Origin: Crystallibacter permensis
GTDB taxonomy: Bacteria; Actinomycetota; Actinomycetes; Actinomycetales; Micrococcaceae
Length of the DNA: 64,000 nucleotides
Direction: 5' to 3'
Assembly (NCBI RefSeq): GCF_025960875.1
Contig: NZ_JAODLR010000014.1
Location: 1-64,000, forward strand
Part shown: one piece after another, positions 33,901 to 44,733 of the stretch
How positions within the stretch are numbered: position 1 is the stretch's first letter
How the letters are laid out: each line of letters opens with the position of its first letter
The notes under the pieces: generated by a model
The model's database searches: none
What the model saw: only the letters and a program-made list of their open reading frames with translations
Told to the model about the DNA's origin: nothing
Translations under genes and position numbers: made by a program

Positions 33901-34791
33901 CTACTCCTTCCGGCGCTTTTTCAGGTAGCGCTCAAATTCACGGGCAATGGATTCTCCGGTCGCCTCCGGCAGGTCCGCAGTGTCCTTGGCCTCTTCAAGC
34001 TGCCGGACGTAAGCGGCGACTTCCGGATCCTCCGTGGCCAGTTCGTTGACGCCGCGCTCCCATGCCTCGGCTTCCTCGGTCAGCACGGCGGTATCCAGCG
34101 GAACCTGCAGAATATCTTCAAGGCCTTGAAGGATCGCCAGCTCGGCCTTGGGGGAAGGGGACTGCCCTACGTAATGGGGCACCGCTGCCCATAGGGACAG
34201 GGTGGGGATTCCCGCCAGTGAGGCCACTTCGGCGAGCACCCCGACAATCCCGGTCGGACCCTCGTACTGGCTGGCTTCCGTATTCAGGGATTCCCGGACG
34301 GTGTCGTCTTCGCTGGTAACGGTCACCGGGATGGGCCGGCTGTGCGGAACATCGGCCAGCAACGCCCCGACCAGCACCAGGCAATCGACGTCGAGTTCAG
34401 TGGCGTGGGCGAGCAACTCGGCGGTATATGCCCGCCAGCGATATGACGGTTCGACACCGTGCACGAACACAATGTCTATGTCCGTATCCGGAACGCTGCA
34501 GCGTGTCAACTTGGTGGTCGGCCATTTAATCCGGCGGTCACCTGAGGCGGTGCGCCGGATCAACGGGCGGGTGAACTGGAAATCGTAATACAGGTCGGGG
34601 TCGATACTGGCCACTTTGACACCGTCCCACAACCGGCTGAGGTACTTCACTGCATCGGTTGCCGCCTCGCCGGCATCATTCCAGCCTTCAAACGCGGCGA
34701 GCATGATAGTCAGCCGCCGCTCGTCTCCGCCCTCCGGCTTCGGGAACAAGCGCCGCAAACCCCGAGCCTCATTACTGTCCATAGTGCTCAC
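33901..34791 (-). CDS. PAC2-family protein
   Basis: The 296-residue protein contains the PAC2 fold: an N-terminal LAAFEGWNDAGEAATDAVKYL, the central VHGVEPSYRWRAY, and GALLADVPHSRP. PAC2 is named for eukaryotic and archaeal proteasome assembly chaperones; actinobacterial members are of unknown function. Its presence on the same chromosome segment as the proteasome genes is suggestive, but they are not adjacent. The start may be Met1 or Met4 (34782). Confidence 0.85.
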   Translation of the reverse strand: MSTMDSNEARGLRRLFPKPEGGDERRLTIMLAAFEGWNDAGEAATDAVKYLSRLWDGVKVASIDPDLYYDFQFTRPLIRRTASGDRRIKWPTTKLTRCSVPDTDIDIVFVHGVEPSYRWRAYTAELLAHATELDVDCLVLVGALLADVPHSRPIPVTVTSEDDTVRESLNTEASQYEGPTGIVGVLAEVASLAGIPTLSLWAAVPHYVGQSPSPKAELAILQGLEDILQVPLDTAVLTEEAEAWERGVNELATEDPEVAAYVRQLEEAKDTADLPEATGESIAREFERYLKKRRKE

Positions 34792-34906
34792 GTCTTCACC
34801 CTAAACCCAGCCCGTGGAGTTGTCAGTGAGCCGTACCGTGATTCGCGTAGAGCATAGCCAGGGCATCGAGGCATGCCCGGCGCCGGCGGGACCGTAGACT
34901 TGGAGC

Positions 34907-35650
34907 ATGTCTGCTTCTCCCGACCGCCTTGGTGCGCTGTCTGAAAATCGAACGCGCGTACAGGCTGTTCTCTGGGATATGGACGGAACCCTCGTGGACA
35001 CCGAACCGTACTGGATCGAAGCCGAAACCGAACTGGTCCTCAAATTCGGCGGGGTCTGGACTGACGAGCTAGGCCGCGGACTGGTCGGCAATGCGCTTCC
35101 GGTTTCCGCTGCCGTCCTGCAGGAGGCAGGCGTCGACCTGAGCGTCAGGGAGATCATCGACCAGCTGCTTGACGCCGTCGTCGCCAAGGTGCGCCGCGAG
35201 ATTCCATGGCGGCCGGGGGCCAGGGAACTGCTGAAGCAGCTGAACGATGCAGGGGTGCCCACCGCACTCGTGACTATGTCCGAGACCATCCTCGCCGAAG
35301 AGGTCGTCCAGTCGCTGCCTCCGGGCAGCTTCCGCTTCATGATCACCGGTGACATGGTGGAGCATGGCAAGCCCAATCCGGAACCGTACCAACGTGCCTT
35401 CGACAAGCTGGCAGTAACTGACCCGGGACTCGATAAGTCACGTGTCGTAGCGCTTGAAGACTCAGTGCCGGGTGCCACCTCGGCACAGGCCGCAGGACTG
35501 GTGACCGTGGCTATCCCTCACGTCGTCGAGGTCCCCGATGATCCGGGCCGGTACCGGTGGGAAAGCTTGGCAGGCAAGTCCTTGGCAGACCTGGACGTGC
35601 TGCTAGGGCAGGATGTCGTCAACGTCCAGGGTGCCGGGAGAGGCGCGTGA
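34907..35650 (+). CDS. HAD-superfamily phosphatase/phosphomutase-like hydrolase
   Basis: This 247-residue HAD hydrolase has motif I WDMDGTLVDTEPYW (about residues 23-36), motif II VTMSE (about 122-126), and motifs III/IV including GKPNPEPYQRA and VVALEDSVPGATSAQAAG (about 180-197). The cap is of the beta-phosphoglucomutase type. The substrate is not assigned. Its stop overlaps the GTG start of the site-2 protease gene by four bases. Confidence 0.9.
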   Translation: MSASPDRLGALSENRTRVQAVLWDMDGTLVDTEPYWIEAETELVLKFGGVWTDELGRGLVGNALPVSAAVLQEAGVDLSVREIIDQLLDAVVAKVRREIPWRPGARELLKQLNDAGVPTALVTMSETILAEEVVQSLPPGSFRFMITGDMVEHGKPNPEPYQRAFDKLAVTDPGLDKSRVVALEDSVPGATSAQAAGLVTVAIPHVVEVPDDPGRYRWESLAGKSLADLDVLLGQDVVNVQGAGRGA

Positions 35651-36831
35651 GCATGTCGCCGGACACTGGGAACAGCCCGGACACCAGCAACTCCCCGCCT
35701 GAATCCAAACCGCCGGTCCGCCGCGAGGGGATTCCGCTGGGCAGCATCGGCGGCGTTCCCATCGTGCTGGCCTATTCCTGGTTCATCATTGCCGTCTTCA
35801 TCGTTTTCGCCTTCGGGCCCCAGGTCAGCAGGGCCATCCCGGGACTCGGCAACGCATCCTATGTGGTGGCCTTCGGCTACGCCGTGCTGCTGCTGCTCTC
35901 TGTCCTCGTCCATGAACTCGCCCACGCACTCAGCGCGCGCGTCTTCGGCTGGCCGACCGCGAAGATCGTGCTCAACCTCTGGGGCGGCCATACCCAGTTC
36001 GAAAACTTCAAGGCCACTCCGGGCAAATCCCTGATAGTTGCCTTGTCCGGCCCCGCAGCCAATTTCGCGTTGGCCGGTTTTGGCGCACTGCTCATGCCCG
36101 TCATGGAGGCCAGTGCCGTGGCCTTGGTCCTGACGGACATCTTTATCTGGGCCAACCTGCTCGTTGCGGTCTTCAACATCCTCCCTGGCTTACCGCTGGA
36201 CGGTGGCAGATTGGTGGAGTCGGCTGTCTGGAGCATCACGGGCAGTCAGGAAAAGGGCACGTTGGCCGCAGGCTGGGCAGGACGCATCATCGTCATCCTC
36301 ATCGTGGTGGGGGTCATCGGCGTGCCGCTGGCCATGGGACGCCAACCCGACCTCCAGGTCGTGGTGATCATGGTTCTGGTGGGCGGATTCCTGTGGATGG
36401 GTGCGAGTGCTTCCATTACCAACGCCAAGTTGCGGCTGCGGCTGCCGCACGTCAGTGCAGGCGCTCTGAAACAGCCCGCCATCAGCATGCCTGCCAGCTC
36501 GAATGTGGAGCAGGTGCAAGCCGTTGCACGGAGGGCACCGCAGGCATTCGTGATCCTGACAGCCGCTACCGGCCAGCCCGAAGCGATCGTCGACGGCCAG
36601 GCGCTAGAACAGGTTCCGGAAACTGCAGCTGCCCGCACACCGGCGGCCGCCGTAAGCCGTGCCCTGGCCCCCGGCGCCTACATACCTGAATGGGCTGCCG
36701 GACAGGAACTTGTGCAGTACCTCGCCGGGCTTGCCGGAACCGAGTATGCGGTCACTGACGCAGACGGGCGGGTTACGGGGTTGCTCAGCCAATCAACTGT
36801 TGTACGGGCCATCACCGGCAAAGGCCAGTAG
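35647..36831 (+). CDS. Site-2 protease family (M50) membrane metalloprotease
   Basis: This protein of about 394 residues has the zinc motif VLVHELAHALSAR in the second or third helix and the third ligand in ILPGLPLDGGR, the hallmarks of SpoIVFB-type M50 proteases. A C-terminal segment of about 120 residues resembles a CBS-like regulatory pair (LSQSTVVRAI). It probably performs intramembrane cleavage of an unknown substrate. GTG 35647 is translationally coupled to the HAD gene; ATG 35653 is an alternative. It is followed by trmI. Confidence 0.85.
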   Translation: MSMSPDTGNSPDTSNSPPESKPPVRREGIPLGSIGGVPIVLAYSWFIIAVFIVFAFGPQVSRAIPGLGNASYVVAFGYAVLLLLSVLVHELAHALSARVFGWPTAKIVLNLWGGHTQFENFKATPGKSLIVALSGPAANFALAGFGALLMPVMEASAVALVLTDIFIWANLLVAVFNILPGLPLDGGRLVESAVWSITGSQEKGTLAAGWAGRIIVILIVVGVIGVPLAMGRQPDLQVVVIMVLVGGFLWMGASASITNAKLRLRLPHVSAGALKQPAISMPASSNVEQVQAVARRAPQAFVILTAATGQPEAIVDGQALEQVPETAAARTPAAAVSRALAPGAYIPEWAAGQELVQYLAGLAGTEYAVTDADGRVTGLLSQSTVVRAITGKGQ

Positions 36832-36892
36832 CCAGCACTGCACGCAGTTCCCAGCCGATAATCAGTATCCACCGATCGGAAGTAGCACCAGC

Positions 36893-37957
36893 ATGAGTTC
36901 ACCGACCACACCGCATGGAGCAGACCAGCGCCGCGGCCCGTTCCGTTCCGGAGAGCGCGTCCAGCTCACGGACGAAAAGGGCCGGATGAACACCATTACG
37001 CTGACCCCCGGCGGTGCGTTCCACACCCATAAGGGCTTCCTGACGCACGATGTCCTGATCGGCCAGCCGGAAGGCTGCGTGGTCAGCAATGACACCGGCC
37101 ACAAGTACCAGGCCCTGCGGCCCCTGCTCTCGGATTTCGTCCTGTCCATGCCGCGTGGCGCCGCCGTCGTATATCCCAAAGACGCCGGTCAGATTGTGAC
37201 GATGGCCGACATTTTTCCGGGCGCCCGGGTGGTTGAAGCCGGTGTGGGCTCCGGCGCATTGAGCATCTCGCTGTTGCGCGCCGTGGGCGACCATGGCTAC
37301 CTGCATTCGTTTGAACGGCGCGAGGAATTCGCCGATATCGCACGGGGAAATGTCGAAACCATTTTCGGTGGGCCGCACCCAGCCTGGCAGATCTCGCTGG
37401 GCGACTTCCAGGACGAAGTGGTCAAGCAGGAGGCCCCGGGCAGTGTGGATCGTGTGGTGCTGGACATGCTCGCCCCATGGGAATGTCTGGACGCCGTTGC
37501 GACCGTGCTGGCTCCGGGCGGAGTGTGGATCAGCTATGTCGCCACTGTTACGCAGCTGTCGCGGACCGCGGAAGCGATCCGAGCCGACGGCCGCTTCACT
37601 GAACCCGACGGCTGGGAGTCGATGGTGCGCGGCTGGCATTTGGAAGGGCTGGCAGTTCGCCCGGATCACCGGATGGTCGCCCACACCGGCTTCCTGCTCA
37701 CTGCCCGCCGGCTGGCCGACGGCGTCACCGGGCTGACTCCCAAGCGCCGCGCCTCCAAGTCGGAATTCTCGGCTGCGGATCTGAAAACCTGGGCGCCTGA
37801 CGATGAGAAGTGGGATACGGAGGCGCTGGGGGAGCGGGCGGTGTCCGACAAAAGGCTCAGACGTGCTGCCAAAGACGCCGCTTCCACTGTGCAGCGCGGC
37901 GCCTTCAAAAACGCCGATCAGCCCGACGGCGCCGGCGGACAGGTTACAGACCAGTAA
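36893..37957 (+). CDS. trmI: tRNA (adenine-58-N1)-methyltransferase
   Basis: The 354-residue SAM-dependent enzyme methylates A58 in the T-loop of tRNAs. The SAM site is VVEAGVGSGALSISLL (about residues 103-118), and the acidic motif IV-like VVLDMLAPWE follows. The N-terminal domain has GAFHTHKGFLTHD. ATG 36893 is the start of the conserved domain; the frame is open upstream inside the protease gene. TrmI directly upstream of the proteasome ATPase is the usual order in this phylum. Confidence 0.92.
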   Translation: MSSPTTPHGADQRRGPFRSGERVQLTDEKGRMNTITLTPGGAFHTHKGFLTHDVLIGQPEGCVVSNDTGHKYQALRPLLSDFVLSMPRGAAVVYPKDAGQIVTMADIFPGARVVEAGVGSGALSISLLRAVGDHGYLHSFERREEFADIARGNVETIFGGPHPAWQISLGDFQDEVVKQEAPGSVDRVVLDMLAPWECLDAVATVLAPGGVWISYVATVTQLSRTAEAIRADGRFTEPDGWESMVRGWHLEGLAVRPDHRMVAHTGFLLTARRLADGVTGLTPKRRASKSEFSAADLKTWAPDDEKWDTEALGERAVSDKRLRRAAKDAASTVQRGAFKNADQPDGAGGQVTDQ

Positions 37958-38091
37958 CAACTAGGTGTTCATACTGCTATCAGCGGAATTCCCCGAGAGG
38001 CTCCGGCGTTTCCTTCTCAAGTAAGTGTTGCACTCGGGGCATCGACGGCTAGGGTCTTACCAAGGGACCCGATTCCAGAGAGCAGGTTGCG

Positions 38092-39843
38092 GTGATGAAC
38101 GAAGACCAGAACCAGACCAATCAATCGGCACCGGCTGGAGAGACAACCGAGCTGACTGTTGCACAGCGCCAGATCAATGTTCTAAGGGACAAGATCCGGA
38201 ACCTGGACAAGCAGCTGGCGTCGGCCACGCAGAACAATGCACGGCTCGTCTCCATGCTGGAGTCTGCCAAAGCCGAAATCGTCCGCCTCAAGGACGCTCT
38301 GGAGCGCGACGGCGAGACCCCCTTCAGCTTTGCCACCATCACCCAGGTCAACAGGCGGCAGCACCCGCGCACGGGTGCGACCACCACGGCGACCACGCAG
38401 GAAAGCGTGGACATTATCCAGTCCGGCCGCAAGCTCCGTGTCGCCGTCAGCCCGCTGATCAACCTCGCGCAACTGAGTCCGGGCCAGGAAGTGCTCCTGA
38501 ACGAATCCCTCACCGTCATCGCGGCCCTTGGGTTTGAGCGCGCCGGCGAACTGGTCACCATCAAGGAACTGCTCGGTGCGGACCGTGCCCTGGTTGTCGG
38601 GCGGGCCGACGAGGAGCGGGTGGTCAAACTTTCCGGCACCCTGCTCAAGGTGAAGATCCGTGTCGGGGACGCTGTCTCCATCGATGCGCGCAGCGGTTAC
38701 GCGCTCGAAAAGATCCCCCGCAGCGAGGTGGAGAACCTCATTCTGGAAGAAGTTCCGGACATTTCGTACCAGGACATCGGCGGCCTCGGCCCCCAGATCG
38801 ACGAAATCCGCGACGCCGTTGAACTCCCCTTCCTCCACCCGGATCTCTACCGCGAGCATGGCCTCAAGGCACCCAAAGGCATCCTGCTTTACGGGCCTCC
38901 CGGCTGCGGCAAGACACTGATCGCCAAGGCCGTGGCCAACTCGCTCGCAGCACGGGCCATCGAGCGCAGCGGCACGGAGGAAACGCGCAGCTACTTCCTG
39001 AACATCAAGGGACCCGAACTGCTGGACAAGTACGTCGGTGAGACGGAGCGGCACATCCGGCTGATCTTCGCCCGGGCGCGGGAGAAGGCTTCCGACGGCA
39101 GCCCGGTGGTGGTTTTCTTCGATGAAATGGACTCGCTTTTCCGTACCCGCGGCACCGGGGTATCGTCCGACGTCGAAACGACGATTGTTCCCCAGCTGCT
39201 CAGCGAGATCGACGGAGTCGAGAAGCTCGAAAACGTCATTGTCATCGGCGCCTCGAACCGCGAGGACATGATTGACCCGGCCATCCTGCGACCCGGCCGG
39301 CTGGATGTGAAGATCAAGATCCAGCGCCCGGACGCGGAAGCGGCGGCAGACATCTTCGCCAAGTACATCACCACGGATCTTCCCATTCATGTGGAGGATC
39401 TTGCCGAGCATGGCAATGACCGGCAGGCGACGGTGGACGCGATGATCCAGCTCACTGTCGAAGCGATGTACGCCACGGAGAAGTCAACGGAGTATCTGGA
39501 AGTTACCTACGCCAGCGGTGACACCGAGATGCTTTATTTCAAGGACTTCAACTCCGGCGCCGTGATCCAGAACGTGGTGGACAGGGCCAAGAAGAACGCG
39601 ATCAAGGACCTCCTGACCAGCCAGCAGAAGGGCCTGCGGATCGAGCATCTGCTCCGTGGCGTGGTGGATGAGTTCCGCGAGCATGAGGACATGCCCAACA
39701 CCACCAACCCGGATGACTGGGCCAGGATCTCCGGCAAGAAGGGCGAGCGGATCACCTACATCCGCACCATCATCCAGGGCAAGGCCGGTCAGGAAGCCGG
39801 AAAGTCGATCGAGACGACAGCGAATACGGGGCAGTATCTGTGA
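38092..39843 (+). CDS. arc: Proteasome-associated AAA ATPase (ARC/Mpa)
   Basis: The 583-residue ring ATPase recognises pupylated proteins and feeds them to the 20S core. An N-terminal coiled coil (about residues 20-70) is followed by tandem OB domains (about 80-220). The AAA module has Walker A GPPGCGKT (about 267-274), Walker [12 protein letters not shown] and the arginine-finger region. The C-terminus ends in GQYL, the penultimate-Tyr motif that docks into and opens the proteasome gate. The start is GTG 38092 or the adjacent ATG 38095. Its stop overlaps dop. Confidence 0.96.
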   Translation: MMNEDQNQTNQSAPAGETTELTVAQRQINVLRDKIRNLDKQLASATQNNARLVSMLESAKAEIVRLKDALERDGETPFSFATITQVNRRQHPRTGATTTATTQESVDIIQSGRKLRVAVSPLINLAQLSPGQEVLLNESLTVIAALGFERAGELVTIKELLGADRALVVGRADEERVVKLSGTLLKVKIRVGDAVSIDARSGYALEKIPRSEVENLILEEVPDISYQDIGGLGPQIDEIRDAVELPFLHPDLYREHGLKAPKGILLYGPPGCGKTLIAKAVANSLAARAIERSGTEETRSYFLNIKGPELLDKYVGETERHIRLIFARAREKASDGSPVVVFFDEMDSLFRTRGTGVSSDVETTIVPQLLSEIDGVEKLENVIVIGASNREDMIDPAILRPGRLDVKIKIQRPDAEAAADIFAKYITTDLPIHVEDLAEHGNDRQATVDAMIQLTVEAMYATEKSTEYLEVTYASGDTEMLYFKDFNSGAVIQNVVDRAKKNAIKDLLTSQQKGLRIEHLLRGVVDEFREHEDMPNTTNPDDWARISGKKGERITYIRTIIQGKAGQEAGKSIETTANTGQYL

Positions 39844-41462
39844 GCGTGAACCGTGTGATGGGAACGGAAACGGAGTATGGAATCCATGCTCCGACCGATC
39901 CGCTGGCCAATTCCACCGTGCTCTCCTCCCAAATCATCAATGCCTACGCAGCCACCGTCCGCAGCGGTATGGGAAACCTGGCGGGAACTCGCTGGGATTA
40001 CACCGACGAAGAACCTCTGCACGACGCCCGCGGCTGGTCAGTGGCACGGGAGAACGCGGATCCGTCGCAGCTAACCGACATGCCGCCGGTCCTTGACGCC
40101 GAACAGATAGCCCTGTCGGGCGGACGCCCGCCCTCAAACGACTTCTACTCCGAAGAGTCCGCAGGCTCCGGCGTCTTGATGAACATGGTGCTCAGCAACG
40201 GTGCCAGGCTGTATGTCGACCATGCCCATCCGGAGTACTCCAGCCCGGAAGTCACCAATCCCCGTGCGGGTGTGCTGTGGGACAAAGCCGGTGACGTCGT
40301 CGTACTTCAAGCTTTGAAGAAGATCGCGCGGACGCCCGGTTTCGCTCCGGTCAACATCTACAAGAACAACACTGATAACAAGGCAGTCTCGTACGGCGCG
40401 CACGAAAACTACCTGATGCCCCGCAGCCTGCCGTTCGGGCAAATAGTGACCGGGCTGATCCCGTTCTTCGTCTCGCGCCAGGTCATTTGCGGCTCGGGCA
40501 GGGTAGGCCTGGGCATGACCGGCCGGCACCGGGGCTTCCAGATCAGCCAGCGGGCCGACTTCTTCGAGGCGGAAGTAGGGCTGGAGACTACCATCCGACG
40601 CCCCATCATCAATACCCGGGATGAGCCACACGCCGTCGCGGACAAGTACCGCAGGCTGCACGTCATCATCGGAGATGCGAACCTGAGCGAGGTCTCCACG
40701 TACTTGCGGCTGGGCACCACGGCATTGGTCCTCTCCATGATTGAGCACGGCGAGGCGCCGCACGTGCAACTGAGCGAACCGGTCCAGGCCTTGCAGGCCA
40801 TCAGCCATGATCCGACACTGCAGCAGAAAGTTGCGCTCAAGGACGGCGCCATGGTCACGGGTCTTGACCTGCAGGAAATCTATCTCGAAGCGGCTGTGGC
40901 GCACTGCCGCAGACACGGTACGGACCAGGGGCAAACGGCCGATGTCCTGGCGCGGTGGGGTGCGTTGCTGTCGACACTGCGGCGCGATCCGATGGAGGCG
41001 GCCACCCAGCTGGACTGGGTCGCCAAGCTCAAGCTCCTGCAGGCTTACCGGGACCGCGATGGCTTGGAGTGGTCGGATTCCCGGCTGGGACTGATCGATC
41101 TGCAGTATGCCGATGTCAGGCCCGAGAAGGGACTGTATTACCGGCTGGCCCAGCGGGGAAAGATGGAGCGGCTTCTGACAGATGACGAAATAGCCGAGGC
41201 AGTGCATGAGCCGCCGTCGGATACCCGCGCCTACTTCCGCGGCAAGTGCATCGAGCGTTTCCCCAAGGAAGTGGTCGGCGCCAGCTGGGACTCGGTGATC
41301 TTCGATCTGCCGAGCCGCCGGCGGCTGCAGCGGATCCCTACCCGAGAGCCGTTGCGAGGCACGCGCGAGCTCACCGGGCCGCTCTTCGATCAGGCCGCTT
41401 CAGCCGAAGAATTTATTTCGGCGCTGCTCGGGCCGGAAAGCGCCCCTGACGTGGCAACATAA
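39840..41462 (+). CDS. dop: Pup deamidase / depupylase Dop
   Basis: The 540-residue glutamine-synthetase-like enzyme converts the C-terminal Gln of Pup to Glu and removes Pup from substrates. The N-terminal [12 protein letters not shown] is the metal/ATP strand. The Dop-specific loop (about residues 45-80) is present, distinguishing it from PafA, and [12 protein letters not shown] is shared with PafA. GTG 39840 overlaps the arc stop. Confidence 0.95.
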   Translation: MSVNRVMGTETEYGIHAPTDPLANSTVLSSQIINAYAATVRSGMGNLAGTRWDYTDEEPLHDARGWSVARENADPSQLTDMPPVLDAEQIALSGGRPPSNDFYSEESAGSGVLMNMVLSNGARLYVDHAHPEYSSPEVTNPRAGVLWDKAGDVVVLQALKKIARTPGFAPVNIYKNNTDNKAVSYGAHENYLMPRSLPFGQIVTGLIPFFVSRQVICGSGRVGLGMTGRHRGFQISQRADFFEAEVGLETTIRRPIINTRDEPHAVADKYRRLHVIIGDANLSEVSTYLRLGTTALVLSMIEHGEAPHVQLSEPVQALQAISHDPTLQQKVALKDGAMVTGLDLQEIYLEAAVAHCRRHGTDQGQTADVLARWGALLSTLRRDPMEAATQLDWVAKLKLLQAYRDRDGLEWSDSRLGLIDLQYADVRPEKGLYYRLAQRGKMERLLTDDEIAEAVHEPPSDTRAYFRGKCIERFPKEVVGASWDSVIFDLPSRRRLQRIPTREPLRGTRELTGPLFDQAASAEEFISALLGPESAPDVAT

Positions 41463-41507
41463 GGAATAAGAACTCAATAGCCGTCGAATCTGACCAAGGA
41501 GGCAGTC

Positions 41508-41714
41508 ATGGCAACGCAGGACCGCAAGAACGTAGAAGGCCGCACTCAGGAAGAAGAGTACGACGAGGCGCCCGAAACACCGGAGCCCGCCCCTGCTGCG
41601 GCCGCACAGGCGGAAACCGAAGGCACGGACGATCTGCTCGACGAAATCGACGGTGTCCTCGAGCAAAACGCGGAGGAGTTTGTGCGCGGTTTTGTCCAGA
41701 AGGGCGGACAGTAG
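41508..41714 (+). CDS. pup: Prokaryotic ubiquitin-like protein Pup
   Basis: This is a 68-residue disordered acidic protein. The C-terminal half carries the ARC-binding helix [20 protein letters not shown] and ends VQKGGQ. The final Gln means Dop must deamidate it to GGE before PafA can attach it to lysines. It sits between dop and prcB, as in other Actinobacteria, with an AAGGAGG site. Confidence 0.97.
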   Translation: MATQDRKNVEGRTQEEEYDEAPETPEPAPAAAAQAETEGTDDLLDEIDGVLEQNAEEFVRGFVQKGGQ

Positions 41715-41717
41715 CCC

Positions 41718-42554
41718 ATGAACTTGCCGGCTGGCGGACATAGTTCCACATTTTCCCAAATTTCCCATGCGGCTACGGCGTCGTTCTCCGAGTATCTGTC
41801 CCGCAGTGCTCCTGACCTGCTGCCCGGACGCGGTTCGGCGCCCGGCATCACGTCGAATGCCGAACACCTGGCGCCGCATGCCACGACGATCGTCGCCATG
41901 ACCTACGCCGGCGGCGTGATCATGGCCGGCGATCGGCGGGCAACCATGGGAAATATGATTGCCAGCCGGCACATCGAAAAGGTCTTCCCTGCCGATAATT
42001 ACTCAGTCCTGGGGATCGCCGGCACGGCCGGTATCGCCCTCGACGTCACCCGCCTCTTCCAGGTGGAGCTGGAGCACTACGAGAAGATCGAGGGCACGTT
42101 GCTGAGCCTGGAGGGCAAGGCAAACCGGTTGGGTGCCATGATCCGCAGCAACCTGCCGATGGCGATGCAGGGCCTGGCAGTGATACCGCTGTTTGCAGGA
42201 TTCGATACAGACCGTCATATGGGGCGGCTCTTTTCCTACGACGTGACCGGCGGGCGCTATGAGGAACTCGAACACCATTCCGTAGGGTCCGGGTCCGTCT
42301 TCGCCCGCGGAGCATTGAAAAAGCTCTGGAAGCCCAATATGGACGAGGACCGCGCCGTGTCTGTCGCGGTGGAATCGTTGTATGACGCTGCTGACGACGA
42401 CTCCGCGACCGGCGGACCGGATGTGGTCCGGCAGCTGTGGCCGGTGGTCTACGCGGTAAATTCGGCCGGAGCCAAACGCATCCCGGAACGTGTACTTGCC
42501 GCCGCCGCCGAAGCCGTGATCGCTTCGCGCGCCGTGGCCGGACGGGAGGCATAA
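41718..42554 (+). CDS. prcB: 20S proteasome beta subunit
   Basis: The protein has 278 residues. The propeptide (residues 1-55) ends before the nucleophile Thr56 in [10 protein letters not shown], which becomes the N-terminus after self-cleavage. [12 protein letters not shown] follows, as in mycobacterial PrcB. It forms the proteolytic inner rings. It starts four bases after pup, so it is probably coupled; prcA follows by three bases. Confidence 0.96.
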   Translation: MNLPAGGHSSTFSQISHAATASFSEYLSRSAPDLLPGRGSAPGITSNAEHLAPHATTIVAMTYAGGVIMAGDRRATMGNMIASRHIEKVFPADNYSVLGIAGTAGIALDVTRLFQVELEHYEKIEGTLLSLEGKANRLGAMIRSNLPMAMQGLAVIPLFAGFDTDRHMGRLFSYDVTGGRYEELEHHSVGSGSVFARGALKKLWKPNMDEDRAVSVAVESLYDAADDDSATGGPDVVRQLWPVVYAVNSAGAKRIPERVLAAAAEAVIASRAVAGREA

Positions 42555-42557
42555 ACC

Positions 42558-43280
42558 ATGACCCAACAGTTCTATGTCTCGCCAGAACAACTGATGAAGG
42601 ACCGGGCGGATTTCGCCCGGAAGGGAATCGCGCGCGGCCGCTCCGTTGTAGTTCTCAGCTGCAGCGAGGGGATCGCCCTGGTCGCCGAGAACCCGTCCCC
42701 GTCGCTGCATAAGATCGGCGAAATTTACGACAGGATCGCGTTCGCTGCCGTTGGCAAATACAACGAGTTCGAAAGCCTGCGCCAGGCAGGAGTTCGGTAC
42801 GCCGATGTACGGGGCTATTCCTACGATCGGGAGGATGTCACCGCCCGCGGCCTCGCCAGCGTCTACGCACAGAGCCTAGGCGCCGTGTTCACTGCCGACA
42901 GCAAACCCTTCGAAGTGGAGCTTGCCGTGGCCGAGGTAGGACTTCGGCAAGCGGAAGACCATCTCTACCGGCTCACTTTCGACGGCTCCATCGCGGACGA
43001 ACCGGATTACGTGGTCATGGGCGGCGAGATCGACGCGGTGAATGAGACACTGCGGTCGGATTGGGATGCGGGTCAGGACTTTGCCGGGGTCATCCGCGCG
43101 GCTGCGGGGGCTTTGGAAGGGCACCTTCCTGACAACGGAGGGGCTTCCGGCCAGCGCCGGCTCGGCCCGGAAATGCTGGAAGTAGCGGTCCTTGACCGGG
43201 ACCCGATGTCCAGCCGCGGCAGCCGCCGGGCTTTCCGGCGGCTGTCCATTGCAGAGGTGACGGATATTTTGGGGGACTGA
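42558..43280 (+). CDS. prcA: 20S proteasome alpha subunit
   Basis: The 240-residue alpha subunit begins [31 protein letters not shown], the gating N-terminus and H0 helix of actinobacterial alpha rings. It lacks the catalytic Thr. The outer alpha rings take up the ARC C-termini. It is immediately followed by pafA, whose ATG begins two bases after this stop. Confidence 0.96.
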   Translation: MTQQFYVSPEQLMKDRADFARKGIARGRSVVVLSCSEGIALVAENPSPSLHKIGEIYDRIAFAAVGKYNEFESLRQAGVRYADVRGYSYDREDVTARGLASVYAQSLGAVFTADSKPFEVELAVAEVGLRQAEDHLYRLTFDGSIADEPDYVVMGGEIDAVNETLRSDWDAGQDFAGVIRAAAGALEGHLPDNGGASGQRRLGPEMLEVAVLDRDPMSSRGSRRAFRRLSIAEVTDILGD

Positions 43281-43281
43281 C

Positions 43282-44643
43282 ATGGACAGAAGGATCTTCG
43301 GCATCGAGACCGAGTTTGGCATCTCCTATTCTGCGCCGGACTCGCGTCCGCTGTCGCCGGAGGAAGTGGCCCGCTACCTCTTCCGCAAGGTAGTGACATG
43401 GGGACGGTCTTCGAATGTCTTCCTGACCAACGGCTCACGGCTGTATCTGGACGTCGGGTCGCATCCGGAATATGCCACTGCAGAGTGCGACGACGTAGCG
43501 CAGTTGATCGCTCAGGACCGCGCTGGAGAACTGATCCTCGAAGACCTCATGAATGAGGCGCAGGACCGACTACGGCATGAGGGCTTTGACGGCAACGTCT
43601 ACCTTTTCAAGAACAACACGGATTCCGCCGGAAATTCCTACGGCAGCCACGAGAACTATCTGATCCCGAGGAAACTCGAGTTCTCCCGGCTTGCGGACAT
43701 TCTGATACCGTTCCTGGTCACCCGCCAGGTCTTGGTTGGGGCCGGCAAGGTGCTGAAAACCCAGAACGGATCGATCTACGCGTTTTCGCAGCGGGCGGAC
43801 CACATCTGGGAAGGCGTCTCTTCCGCTACGACGCGTTCCCGCCCCATCATCAACACCCGTGACGAGCCGCACGCGGACGCCGAGTACTACCGCCGGCTGC
43901 ACGTCATCAACGGGGACTCGAACATGTCCGAGACGACCACCATGCTCAAGATCGGTTCGGTGGATCTTTTGCTGCGGATGATCGAAGCCGGCGTGATCAT
44001 GCGCGACCTTCGGCTGGAGAATCCAATCCGCAGCATCCGTGATATCTCCCACGACCTCACCGGCTCCAAACCGCTCAAACTTGCCAATGGGAAAGAAATG
44101 AGCGCCCTCCAGATGCAGCAGGAGTACTTGGACAAAGCCCGGGAGTTCGTTCGTGCCAACGGCGCGCACAGTCCCCATGTGGAACGGATTCTTGACCTGT
44201 GGAAACGTACTCTGGCCGCGGTCGAAGCGCAGGATTATTCGGGAATTGACACAGAGATTGACTGGGCGATTAAGAAGAAGCTCATTGACCGCTTCAGCCA
44301 GCGCCACGGGCTGGACCTGGATTCAGCCCGGATTTCGCAACTGGACTTGACCTACCATGACATTTCACGGCGGCGCGGGCTGTTTTTCCTGCTTCAGGCG
44401 CGTGGCGAAGCCGCTCGCGTCGTGCAGGAACCCGAGGTGAAGTCAGCGGTCGACAATCCGCCGCAGACCACCCGCGCCAAACTCCGCGGGGATTTTGTCC
44501 GTGCCGCGCGCGAACACGGGCGGGATTTCACAGTGGACTGGGTCCATCTGAAGCTCAATGACCGTTCCCAGCAGACCATCCTGTGCAAGGATCCCTTTAA
44601 GAACGTTGATGACAGGGTCGAGGCTCTGCTGGCCTCACTTTGA
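43282..44643 (+). CDS. pafA: Pup ligase PafA
   Basis: The 453-residue glutamine-synthetase-like ligase forms the isopeptide bond between the Glu of processed Pup and substrate lysines. The N-terminal [11 protein letters not shown] gives the metal-binding glutamates and the base Asp region ([11 protein letters not shown]). [18 protein letters not shown] and [31 protein letters not shown]-type segments are the ATP and Pup sites. It is shorter than Dop because it lacks the Dop-loop. Confidence 0.96.
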   Translation: MDRRIFGIETEFGISYSAPDSRPLSPEEVARYLFRKVVTWGRSSNVFLTNGSRLYLDVGSHPEYATAECDDVAQLIAQDRAGELILEDLMNEAQDRLRHEGFDGNVYLFKNNTDSAGNSYGSHENYLIPRKLEFSRLADILIPFLVTRQVLVGAGKVLKTQNGSIYAFSQRADHIWEGVSSATTRSRPIINTRDEPHADAEYYRRLHVINGDSNMSETTTMLKIGSVDLLLRMIEAGVIMRDLRLENPIRSIRDISHDLTGSKPLKLANGKEMSALQMQQEYLDKAREFVRANGAHSPHVERILDLWKRTLAAVEAQDYSGIDTEIDWAIKKKLIDRFSQRHGLDLDSARISQLDLTYHDISRRRGLFFLLQARGEAARVVQEPEVKSAVDNPPQTTRAKLRGDFVRAAREHGRDFTVDWVHLKLNDRSQQTILCKDPFKNVDDRVEALLASL

Positions 44644-44733
44644 GGAACTGTCCAGCTATCTCTGTCAGAATATGACCAACGCGGGTCCATCCGATCTGCC
44701 GTGCCCCCGACAGCACCTCACGAAAGTTGAAAT

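Noticed and set aside
38182-39411. 409-codon leftward frame opposite the proteasome ATPase
   Set aside because: It is antisense to the AAA module with Walker motifs; shadow only.
39840-44643. Dop and PafA as a recent gene duplication in this strain
   Set aside because: They are ancient paralogues present throughout Actinobacteria and are too diverged for a local event.
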